From NCBI GenBank assembly GCA_001687465.1, contig LVLI01000040.1:1-64000 (forward strand): a stretch of DNA of 64,000 bases, given 5' to 3'. The notes under the pieces were generated by a model. The model saw only the letters and a program-made list of their open reading frames with translations, made no database searches and was not told where the DNA came from. The stretch is from Halocafeteria seosinensis (taxonomy: Eukaryota; Sar; Bigyra; Bicosoecida). Of this stretch, positions 11,725-21,246 are shown in pieces. Position numbers and translations under genes: made by a program. Position 1 is the first letter of the stretch. The number at the start of each line of letters is the position of its first letter.

Positions 11725-13542
11725 TCATGTATCGAAGTCCTCGTCATCAGTATCCGATCCTCTCTCTTGATCAATATAGTACTGGAAGTCGTCATCAAAA
11801 TCATCCGTATCACCATTCAAGGTATTTAAGGAAACGCCATTGTCTTCCTTAGCAGTGCTGCCGTCATGTGGACTTCCTTCGAAATCCAGTTTCCCTTGCT
11901 CCTCTGCTTTCGCCATAATTTCACCGGCATCGTAAAGCACCATTCCTGGGCCCTCTGATACGGTTCCGCGAGCTCTGGAAGTCTTCAATAATTTCCGCCG
12001 AACTCTATCAGGAGATGCGTGGTACCTGTTGCAAATCAACTTTCTAACCTTCCGGTTTGTAGACAAGTACACGATACAATTCAGGAAACCCTGGGCCGGA
12101 GCAGTGGCTGCGGTTGCATATGCCACACCTTGAGAGGCAAACGCTCGATTCTCTGCAAACACAAGAACACACGACGCAAGTAAACTCCTTACTACACATA
12201 GGTACTTTCCGGATCGAAAGACTGAAATTTGGAACGTTAACGTACTGCCCGTCGTTCCGACACCGATACGGTTCAAAAGTTGGAAGATGAAAATGACGAG
12301 GAACACTAGTGGGTAAAGCAGCAGTGCCAGAAGCATATTTCTGATATGGTCACTGGGTGTTCTCCCCTGTTGTTTCACTTCCTTTCTTACTCGCCACTGG
12401 ATTCGCACATAAGCGTTGACTTTGGCCAATGGAAACAATGATGATAGTGGCTTCCAACTTACTCCCATATGAACGTACAGCGCAACAATAAATAGCCACA
12501 ACAGAGCACTCGTGAGATAAATGACGTAAAATGTCGCGTGCAATCCCCCGGCCGGTTCGCGAAACCAGCACCATATTCCTGAAGAAGAAAACTCAAGCAA
12601 ATATCATATATATGAATATAAAAATTAGGGTCGGTATTTCTTGCTTCAGAGGTTGCATACCCGCATTATTCGAGCCCATTATAGGGGCAACGATAAGCAC
12701 CATTACCAAGGGTACACCCCAGGCGACGACATGATACCAGTAGTACCTCTTTCTGGAAAAGTTGCCTTTCCTGTATCCGGAATTACAGTAATAGAGCAAG
12801 CGTCAACTCGAAGCCAACGAGATAGCAGACAATCAAACGGAACCCTTACAGATCCCAATGAGGATAGACTATAAACTGCGGTCAACGCTCAAGAATATTA
12901 ACTCGGGCGCGGATGAAATAGGGCGTAAGTAAGTTCACGTACCCTGTGTAGTTCCATTGCCAGGAATGTCGTCCTGTAGTAGCAACCCCATAGCTCATAC
13001 ATTTCTCCTGTAACGATACAGATCCAAGCACCCGCAACATACCAAAACAACGATGCCACTGGAAAGAAAGCTGCAATCACTAAGCAATCCAGCATCCAGC
13101 AAATGAGTCTTCTCTCTGACCCTCTCTGCTACAGAACTTGCACTGTACATACCAATTCCAACGGTCTGAACCCGGCAGATGGTGTCCACCGTTTGGAAGT
13201 CATCCGCGATTGCGAACCTCGATATCCCATACGTCAGCCCACTGAGCCAGTCGGCGACCGACAACCAAAACAGCTGAAGCATGTATCCTTCCAATATCGC
13301 CTTGATTTTCTGAATTCAAATAGGGTATAGGAAATGGAACCATATCCGTGTTTGACACGGTGGAAGCCGCGTACCTTGACAGCAGTAGCCTGGCCTCGTA
13401 TCCTCCATGAGCCCCATGATGTAGTGATATACGCACCAATAATGACAGTCGCTCCTAGAACGGATGCGAAGCCCACCACGGTAGCAATGGTCTGACCCAC
13501 ATGAATCGAATGGGGCGACGGGATGTTCTCGTCGTCCACCAT
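11725..13542 (-). CDS. Seven-helix receptor, cAMP-receptor-like (GPCR copy 2)
   Basis: This is a paralogue of the gene at 4096-5656 with the same exon plan. Exon 1 (13542 to about 13373) has helix 1 (GQTIATVVGFASVLG). Exon 2 starts KIKAILEGYM, close to RVKALAEGYM in copy 1, and carries helix 2; its phase-1 donor matches copy 1. Exon 3 (about 13085-12945) holds helix 3 and a loop ending AMELHR. Exon 4 (about 12800-12660) holds helix 4 with RYYWYHVVAWGVPL. Exon 5 (about 12580-12210) holds helices 5 and 6. The last exon (about 12150-11725) holds helix 7 (APAQGFLNCIVYL) and a cytoplasmic tail of about 110 aa. The tail is highly acidic at its end (DDFDDDFQYY, DTDDEDFDT) and is unlike copy 1, so signalling partners may differ. 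The start at 13542 is the first ATG before helix 1. Confidence 0.7.
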
Positions 13543-13977
13543 CGTTCGATGGAGATGACAGCGTTGTAGCGTCGACGCTTATTTCTTCTCTATATCCCGG
13601 AGGGAGTCATGGTGATTATGCAGGAGAGAATAACGGGTATGACCGAACCAGACGCGTGCACTGAGTCTGTAGGCGGTACAAAGACTGGTTTTCACAAACA
13701 CGTCCTAACCTGGCAAACGTCGGACACGTGCCACGTGGCACCTGCACTGCTTGAGAGAACTACTGGTATTTTACAAGCACCTACACATGTCAAAAATGGC
13801 CGTCGAATTTTTTTTGATGAATCTCTTGAACTATCGCTCGCCCACACGCTTGGTAATCCAAAACCCTCTGAGAAAACCAGCGTTATCGCAGCTATCCATT
13901 TAGCCGGTAGGCCATAAATATAGATTACTTGCGTATTTAAACAGTGGAAATGACAAGTTCAGGTCTTCGAATGGCTG
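13543..13977. other. Intergenic with an unassigned short open frame
   Basis: This is upstream of GPCR copy 2. A 102-codon open frame (+, 13609-13917) has no recognisable domain, signal peptide or compositional bias, so I do not call it a gene. Confidence 0.35.
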
Positions 13978-14489
13978 TTATGCGAAAGCACTGCAATCCA
14001 ATACACGTACGGGTACTGGAGACGGTCGGAGGATTTGTACAAGTTCCATGTGTGTTTTAGTATTGCTCTTACCGGAGGCGTGTATGCTACAGGCTACGTT
14101 ACACCGTATGTGGTGAACCCTTCCCGGAACCGCTCGAACATCCTCACGTTGTGGCGCATCAACGTGACTGACTGACAGTTTGGCCGTCATCAGCCTGCGG
14201 AAGTCCCGCATCTCCCTTGTTCCCCAGGAGCCCGGTGCTTTCCTGGCCATTCTTTGAGGAACTTGATCGCGTCTTGCCCAAAGCCACCCGTTGCCTCTAT
14301 CGCGAACGCAATAATCTCCGTGTGGTGGCCCCCCACCTCCAGGAAGTAAGAGCGGAACACCGTATTGTACGCGTTTGATAGATCCATCGATATCGTTGCT
14401 AGTCCCCGTGTCGCTGATTGCTTGTCAATACCTGCGTGATTGCATTCAGCCGTCCTTCTGTACCGATGGCGAACTTGTGCGGCGCTCAC
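13978..14489 (-). mobile_element. Decayed non-LTR-type retroelement fragment
   Basis: Two overlapping minus-strand frames read as one broken protein. The first (14489 to about 14235) contains ISMDLSNAYNT and then AFAIEATGGFGQDAIKFL. One base out of frame, the second continues from about 14250 with GSWGTREMRDFRRL. The EATGGFG block followed by an Arg-rich segment is what I know from the C-terminal part of non-LTR retroelement polyproteins. The frame break and lack of other domains mark it as a dead 3' fragment. It lies just downstream of the phosphoacetylglucosamine mutase stop codon. Assignment is from memory of the motif only. Confidence 0.4.
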
Positions 14490-14565
14490 AAACTTGCTGT
14501 TTGAATTTCTGTGCTACCGGGACAAATCGAAAATATAAAGAAAGAGGATGATTCGAGTGGAAGTA

Positions 14566-16504
14566 CTAGAGACCTAAGGATTCGATCTCGTATTCCAATG
14601 CGTCCGCGAGTTTCTGAGCATCTTCATGATGCTTCGCTTCGGCGTAGATACGAACCACGTTTTCAGTGCCACTGGGGCGAACAAACGCTCTTCCTTCAGG
14701 AGTGTCATTGACGAGTTCGTCAATTTTATCCTGCAGCTGCTCTGGCTTAACCAACCGAGTTTCGTTGCCTGCGGTCGCATACTGGGTGCGGTCTTGAACG
14801 GCCACCTTAGTTTGTACACTGGGCAACTCAGTGTACTCAGCCAGCCACTCCTCTAGTCCCCAGTTTCGGTGAGCCAAGATAGTAAGAACCATAAGCATAA
14901 CCGACAGAGCATCTCCTACGCACTGGTTGATAAGTTGGATGAACGACAGCAGGCTCTTGGCAGCTTCGTGCACTGCGGGGTCCTCACTCCTTGCTTTCTC
15001 GCGAATGAGCTGGGCCGCGGTATCATTGAAGAGTACAGTTCCATGCCCGTTGGATTCAAAATAGATTCCAATGTCAAAATCGAGTGCTTTACGATGCAAG
15101 TGCTTTACACCGGTTGGAGTGACGACTACTGGAGTCTTGGCCTTTTCGTGGAGGTAGACAGTGGACTTGCCATTGGCATACGCCGTTTGAACAACTCCAA
15201 CGCGCAGTGAGCCGGTTTTGGAAGGCTCTTCAGCTCCAATCAGTTCAATCTGGCATTTGCGAAGCAAATCGGAGAAATGGACTGCGCAAAGAGCGGCAAT
15301 TCGGTCTCCATCCAAGAGATGCCATTCTTTTTTCTCATCATAGAAGTGGAATACAATTCGGTCCGCATCTCCATCGAATGAACACCACCATGACCCTTTA
15401 TGCTCTGCACCAAGAATAAGAGGGTAGTAGAAAACTTGTAGTAAAATAACATTACAACTTGCATTGACTAAAAGCAAAAAGATATGCCACATACCGTCAG
15501 CGTCTAAGTCTTTTGGAGGCTTGGAGTTCTTCTGGACAAATTCTGCCCCACAGCCTTCATTCAAATTGGCAGGATTCCTTTGATCAATAGGATTGTGCAC
15601 TTCCAGGCTGAAAGGTGGGGTATCATAGATCTGTCTCAAGCGAGCTACCATAGGAACTACAGCATTGGCTCCAACTCCATGAGCACAATCCACATGGATG
15701 GTTTTCTGAGAAGACTCAGTGGGCAAGAGCTGTTTTACCGCATCGGCCAACATCGCTGTGTATCCACTGACAGATGCTCTATCGAGCCAAGCCTTTCTCT
15801 CTTCTGCACTTAGGCTTCCAGAGCGAGACAAGTTCATGGCTCGAACCACATGGTGCACTTGAGGTGTCGTCACCGTTCCCAGGTCAATGATATTCACTTT
15901 AAGAGCCTCCAGAGTGTCTTTGACGAGTTTCTTTAGATGAGGAGTGCTCTCTCGAGTATCACCTCCAACCACTACAGTGGCTTTGGCAAAGCAGCCGGGG
16001 CGTATCCAAATCCCTTCCGCGTCTTCGATTTCCCGCAGAGCTTGGATCGTCTCGTCTACCGTGGCCGCATTCGCCACCTTGGTGGCATACTGCACAACAT
16101 ACGCACCCCCACTTTCAGTCATTCATAAGAGAGAGAAAGAGAGAGAGAGGATGAGGTGCAAATACACTTACTTTCTCCCAGGATTGCTCCAGCATGCTCC
16201 CATGGACATCCACCATTTTCAAGCCATTATCTTGGGCTGGGTTGTGGGAGGCCGTGATCATGATACCAACCGCTTCGGACGAGTTTTGCAAGGATCTTAG
16301 GCTGCTTACGATAGCCATACGCGCCGCCGCGGCGTCGAGATCCTCGGCGATCGTCCGAAATCCTGCTGTTCCATAGGGAAGGCGCTTCCCGGAGGGGGGT
16401 CCATAGGGGAGGTTCTCCTGGGAGGGGCCCGGGAGAGGATACTTCTCCAGGATGCGTTTGCACGCATCGTTGATTTCAGTGTCGATATGTGATTGCTCTG
16501 CCAT
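14566..16504 (-). CDS. PGM3: Phosphoacetylglucosamine mutase
   Basis: This enzyme converts N-acetylglucosamine 6-phosphate to the 1-phosphate (EC 5.4.2.3), the step before UDP-GlcNAc synthesis for chitin, N-glycans and GPI anchors. Three exons join in frame: 16504-16172, 16089-15495 and 15404-14566, giving 588 aa. All four phosphohexomutase signatures are present. The phosphoserine loop is ITASHNPAQDNGLK, where Ser is phosphorylated. The metal loop is CSFDGDADRIVF. The sugar-recognition loop is YFESNGHGT. The phosphate-binding loop is RPSGTENVVRIYAE. RLPYGTAGFR near the N-terminus is typical of the AGM1 branch rather than bacterial GlmM. The second intron has no in-frame stop, so an unspliced reading would insert about 30 hydrophobic residues; the GT-AG sites and family alignment support removing it. 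It acts in the same pathway as the deaminase at 374-1925. Confidence 0.92.
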
Positions 16505-16719
16505 ATTGTATGCCCGTTCGAAAGTCTTCGATGAAAGATGTATTTGTCAACCCATTCGAGTGCTAGAGGACAAAACAAAAGGAAAGGAAGGATATGGTTG
16601 GTGGAATCCTTCACTTCCTCCGATCTTCCAAGGCAAGAGCAAGGTCACGGGCGGAAGAGGGACTCGCAGTTTTCGGCTACCGCTGGTTTGCTTTCCTGGG
16701 GATTGTGCGCATGAATAGT

Positions 16720-17081
16720 CCTCCCATACGCTTTAGCGGACGGCCATATTCAGGTCGTACAGTATACGGTGCAACGTGAAAAATGGAGTCAACGTCTTCA
16801 ACTCAATCCCCTTCGCCAAACCACCGACGGCAGAACGGCGCAAACCACCAGAATCTCCCGAGGTTTGGGAAGATCCAGTAGACGCCTGGAAGCTGAGTTG
16901 GGTTCCCCAAATTAAAATACTTGGGGGCGTCTTGTTGGTAGTTCACCTCTGCGGTCAGGTCATGTCACCATCCATACTTAATGCGTGGGTACATCTGCAG
17001 GGCAACGAAGATTGTCTCTATCTGCACTTGTGGGCGCCGGCAAACGCCACAAAAGAATGCAAACTTCCAGTAATGTTTTGG
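16720..17081 (+). pseudogene. Carboxylesterase type B, N-terminal fragment
   Basis: The reading KNGVNVFNSIPFAKPPTA matches the start of the esterase/lipase type B fold (GV.VF.GIPYAKPP). After an inserted or mis-spliced stretch, EDCLYLHLWAPANA and KLPVMFW follow, the block that normally leads directly to the oxyanion-hole HGGGF. The fragment ends at a possible splice donor (17082). No HGGGF, catalytic Ser (GESAGG) or later part follows in the next 600 bases. At the 5' side the frame is broken near 16770 (TVYGAT then stop, with KNGVNVF one frame away). It is a truncated relic of a secreted or cytosolic esterase gene. A remote second exon cannot be excluded but is not seen. Confidence 0.6.
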
Positions 17082-17780
17082 GTACGCATGTACAACAGGG
17101 AGGTTTTGTTCTTGCTTGTTTTAAATTATTACATTAATAATAAAATGTCGTCGCGGTATAATCCCGCTGATCCCGGTTACAGGAATTGACTTAACAGTAG
17201 AAATTTGAAACTCTGAAAACTCGAACTACTGTACGAAGCTCAATTCAGTCGAGAAGCAGCGAAAGGCAAGGCAATCAATTCTGGTGGTACTGCATCAAAA
17301 ATAAGACTCCGAAAACTCGAACTACGAAGCCAAAATATCGTTACTCACACCGACCAGATAAAGGATCAAAACATTTCCATTTTCCTTTGCAATGCTAGAT
17401 CTTTTAAAATATGGAGCTTCTCTTGGAAAACCGGGTTGCAACATACAAAGTCAAGATTAACTAGCCGTCACACCCGTCGCTTCCTCTCAGCGCAACTCGA
17501 ACGATTCTCTGGGTTAAATGAAAGAAAAGATTGCCTTCTCCGGGAACTGGAGGGGAACTGACAGTTCCGAACTGTGGACTGTAGACACAATAACAAGGGG
17601 TATTTGCTCTGCTGGAGGCTGTGTTTGGAGTCATGGTTGTAGAGATCGGGGAATCAAGAAGAGCCAACGCTGTATGCGCCCGTGAGTCCCGGATTTGGAG
17701 GCTGTAGAGACTCTCTTAGAAAGATTGAGAGATCCGATTTTTATTTTTTTTTTCATTCACCACCTTTATAGTGCATAACA
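17082..17780. other. Intergenic with a short imperfect direct repeat
   Basis: No coding potential was recognised. Segments near 17211-17240 and 17308-17334 share the motif GAAAACTCGAACTAC. The right end is a T-rich tract just upstream of the SmD3 start. Confidence 0.35.
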
Positions 17781-18208
17781 ATGTCCCGTAGCGTACCTAT
17801 AAAGCTCCTCCATGAAGGAGAAGGACATCTAGTTACTGTAGAACTGCGCACAGGGGAGATCTACCGCGGGAGACTAGCGCATGCAGAGGACAACATGAAT
17901 GTCTCATTGAAAGAGGCTACAGTGACCCGACGCGATGGGCGCGTGGGGAAATTAGACCACGTATATCTACGAGGAAGTCATGTGCGAGTGGTAGTACTAC
18001 CTGATATGCTCAAGAATGCCCCTATGTTCCAAAAGGTATCTCAACTTTCAGAGCAAGCCCATGAGGCGATGCGGCAACGAGGCGCCGGCCGTGGAAGAGG
18101 TGAGTTTTTTACCCTTTATTCGGTGTATGGCTACACTCATTGCATTCACCTGTTATGATTGTTATCATTTTGCTAACTACAGGAAGGAATGTCTTCCAGA
18201 CGCGTTAG
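17781..18208 (+). CDS. SNRPD3: Small nuclear ribonucleoprotein SmD3
   Basis: This is a core Sm-ring protein of U1, U2, U4 and U5 snRNPs and binds the Sm site of snRNA in the spliceosome. Exon 1 is 17781-18099 and exon 2 is 18183-18208, giving 114 aa. The Sm1 motif covers about residues 13-50 ([16 protein letters not shown] and the AEDNMNVSL segment). Sm2 is near 62-75 ([15 protein letters not shown]). The C-terminus is an RG-rich tail completed by the second exon and ending GRNVFQTR before TAG. RG tails of SmD1/D3 are normally arginine-methylated for SMN-dependent assembly. Without splicing, a 3'-extended frame reads into the intron and loses the RG end, so the two-exon model is preferred. 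The gene fits the intron-rich nature of the window. Confidence 0.93.
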
Positions 18209-18505
18209 TTGGACGACATGCGGTTATCAAAGTGGATTTCTAATAGCATGGATATTTAATTGTGGCATCGTCTAGCAAAGCACGCATCGATGTCAGTGGC
18301 GCAATGCACCTTAGGCTGGATGAAAGGTAATGGGATGGATGTACAATTGTGGTCACCGTGCTCTCGACACACTGGCACAGAAAGCAACGGATATTGTTTC
18401 TGACTACCCGTAGTCGATTGCTGCTACCCTTCCTAATATATCTTGAGGAGGAAACAGGAAGAATACACTAGCGTCGTCTGCTATTTTCCTCCTCTTTATA
18501 ATTTC

Positions 18506-19752
18506 TTACGACTCTTTACCAACCGGCAGCGCCTCTGTATGCATCTGCGTCGGTGTCTGGATAGTGTGCAGACACGATACACCGCATATCGTAACTAAGA
18601 CGAGGAACAGAGTAATCAACATGCCAGCGAAGATATCCGGGGTCATTCGAACCTCGTACTTCGACGTNTTNTTACCGCCACTATTGCCGGCTGCCATTAG
18701 ATCGGCTTCCACAGTGGTGGTTACTACATCCTCAGCAAGGCTACGTGCCCTAGAACTCGGGGAACGTAGGCCATCATTTATGGCAGTGAATATTGCAAGG
18801 TAGTTGGTTCCTGTCGACTTTGCATTTGTTTTAATGCTTTCATCGGTTTTGCGAACTCGTTCTACATCCGCTCGCATGTTTTCTCGTTGTAAAGGCATTA
18901 CCACTACATCAACTCTTCCATTGCCGACAAGGGATCTTGTGTCAAAATTACTGTCGTCATGAACGACCACGTTGCCACCTTGGTGGACCAGCTCGCTGCT
19001 GCCTGCCGGGAGTAGAACATGCAGTCGATACTTGCTTTCATTTTCTAACAACGCCTGAGGAATTCCAATTTTGGAATCCTGTTTTGAGGGTTGCCAGCTG
19101 TTACTCCAAGAGTGCCTTGAGGAGCTACTCATTATAGACTGCATTGATATAATGACCGCACATGTCTTCGTATACTAAAGAAGCGGGAGCAAGCAGGCGG
19201 ACTACATACCTGGAGCGTTGTGTAGGGGCACTCAGATCCACCGGAAGAAAACGATGTCGAGTGAGAACTGGGTACATCCCAGATAGAAAACTGCATTCAT
19301 TTGTAGAACAGTATTGGTATCTTGCTGCTTCCTCGCACTCTGAGTGGGGCTTAAATTCAACATACTTTGTCAGCCACATACACGGCAACCACATCGTATG
19401 TTGAGAATTGTTGGGAGTCACCCAAGAATCCGCTCCAAAATTCTTGGAACGAAGATCCACTGTATACACTGCATAGATAGAGTACAATGCCATCGAAGAT
19501 TCACGCCTTGCAGAACATAAAGCGCTTATTATCGCCGTCCAATACGTACTCGGGCATGTTTTGCTGATTCTGTGGTTCTGTACTAAGATGCTCCCACATC
19601 CATGCAGGCGTATTGCGATTAACCAGCCTACTGCGGCCTTGTAAAGCCAAAGCGCCTTCCAGATGCATGCTGGCTGCCAGGAGCATGCCAGTCATCATCA
19701 ACGCTATACGGCCTACGTAAGACCCATTTCCTTCCATTCTTCCCACCATCAT
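18506..19752 (-). CDS. Probable V-ATPase accessory protein, VOA1/Ac45/BIG1 type
   Basis: The last exon (about 19130-18506) ends with a single membrane helix in the context EVRMTPDIFAGMLITLFL then CLHTIQTPTQM and a short cytosolic tail. That helix and its IQTP ending are characteristic of VOA1/BIG1/Ac45 proteins, which assist V0 assembly of the vacuolar proton pump in the ER. The first exon (from 19752) begins with basic residues and a hydrophobic signal sequence (VGRIALMMTGMLLAASM). A middle exon near 19460-19372 reads QFSTYDVVAVYVADK. The middle of the gene (19370-19140) has three competing frames and its splicing is not settled. Two ambiguous bases (N at 18668 and 18671) hide two residues just before the membrane segment. 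A generic type I membrane protein is the alternative. Confidence 0.45.
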
Positions 19753-20477
19753 ATACTCTGTTGTCTTATCTTTCTATCCTGTGTAATGGACCCGAAGGAG
19801 AGCCTCTGTGTAACGTGTGAGAGCCTCTTATAATCCTCCTCTTCTACGGCGGTCTGCTGCTCTCCGAGCTGAGGCCGAGCAGCAATGCAGCAATCTTTAC
19901 GTTCACTTTCGAGGAGGCCGGCATATGCCACTTTTATGTTGCTTTTGAGGCTTGTTTCCAAGTGTTCCACTCTATAACGTAAGGGGGAACCATTCCGAGA
20001 AACCTCTGAGAAGAGACTGGACTCGTAGCGTGGGGTATTATAGTAACAGGTATGTATAAGGACCACCTCCTGGGAGGGAGGGCGTCACTCTCCTTTGGTC
20101 CCCTTGGGCTTCCCCTGGGGGACGACCCTCTGTAGGGTGCTCGTGTTGGAGCCGTATATTGGATAATTCAGACGGTATAGAAGATCACAACAAGTGTGTA
20201 CGGGGAGAAACATTTACGTTTCTCGTATATACTGAAGAATTGGGGATGGATTCGGTCTCATACATTTGATATTATCATGGTTCACTTCCGGGGGCAACGG
20301 AGGGTATCCCTGGACTCTCAGGTCCCTAGAGGGTCCCCTATGCTGTGATCCTAGAATGTTTTTGTGGTTTTCTCGACGAAAAGTTTGTCGCTTTCGATCA
20401 TTGGGTGGATGGAAAGATGGCTTCATTTACATGGTTTTTCTTCGCTTTCCCCCCTATCCAGGTGACTCAAAATAACC
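19753..20477. other. Intergenic, 0.7 kb
   Basis: This is the divergent region between the VOA1-like gene (-) and uS17 (+). A 105-codon minus frame (20066-19749) has no recognisable feature. GC-rich low-complexity sequence lies near 20070-20130. A pyrimidine-rich stretch ending CAG at 20440-20461 may be a 5'UTR intron acceptor for uS17. Confidence 0.35.
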
Positions 20478-21046
20478 ATGGCGGATCCATCGGTAATTGA
20501 CCAGAACGAGAAGGCCTTCCAGAAACAGGATGGCGTCTTTTTGGCACGCAAACGCGTATTAGGGCGACGTACCACTAAGGGTCTCAGATTTGTCAGAAAT
20601 GTTGGATTGGGCTTTAAAACACCCAAATCTGCATGGGTACGTACTCGCTGAGAGCTCATCCACCTTTCTCTTTATGTTGTTGATGTCGTGGTTGATGGGA
20701 TTGCTCTCTGCAGGGACCTTATATTGACAAAAAATGCCCATTCGCTGGCCAAGTTTCCATCCGTGGACGTATACTGAAAGGAGAGGTGATCTCCACTAAA
20801 ATGCAACGCACTATTGTTATTCGTAGGGATTACTTGCACTATGTGAAGAAATACCGTCGATTCGAGAAGCGCCACAGAAACATCGCGGCTCACGTTTCCC
20901 CTGCTTTCCGTGTAAAGGAAGGAGATATTGTCGTCGTGGGTCAGTGCCGGCCATTGTCCAAAACAGTACGATTCAATGTCTTGAAGGTAGAGAAATCAAC
21001 AGAAGACCGCCAAGCAGCCGGTGGTGCTGGATTCAAAGCTTTTTAA
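20478..21046 (+). CDS. RPS11: 40S ribosomal protein S11 (uS17)
   Basis: This is a cytosolic small-subunit ribosomal protein that binds 18S rRNA. Exon 1 is 20478-20636 and exon 2 is 20714-21046, giving 163 aa. Conserved segments are [53 protein letters not shown] and [15 protein letters not shown], in the order of animal and plant uS17. The KMQRT/RRDYLHY core is nearly invariant among eukaryotes and distinguishes it from the organellar homologue. The ATG at 20478 (MADPSVI) gives the usual N-terminal length. The C-terminal tail is slightly divergent (GGAGFKAF). Confidence 0.96.
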
Positions 21047-21246
21047 GAAAGGATGAATTGACTCTGCTGTGTAACCTAACCCGCCAAGCTTCAAAAGCAA
21101 CACTTATGTTAAACTGTAGTTGTTTTGTTTGACTTCATTTTACTGCCTCAAGGTGAAACAAATGCAACACAACGCGGAATGATATACTGTATTTTATTTT
21201 AAGTATGCTATAGATAGTTTCTCAGATGTGCACCGTTTTCTGTATG

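Noticed and set aside
15405-15494. Read-through of the second PGM3 intron as coding
   Set aside because: It is open by chance, but GT-AG sites are strong and the hydrophobic insert would fall inside the metal-binding domain.
17461-17667. 68-codon minus-strand open frame upstream of SmD3
   Set aside because: No recognisable feature, short, and located in the likely promoter of SmD3.
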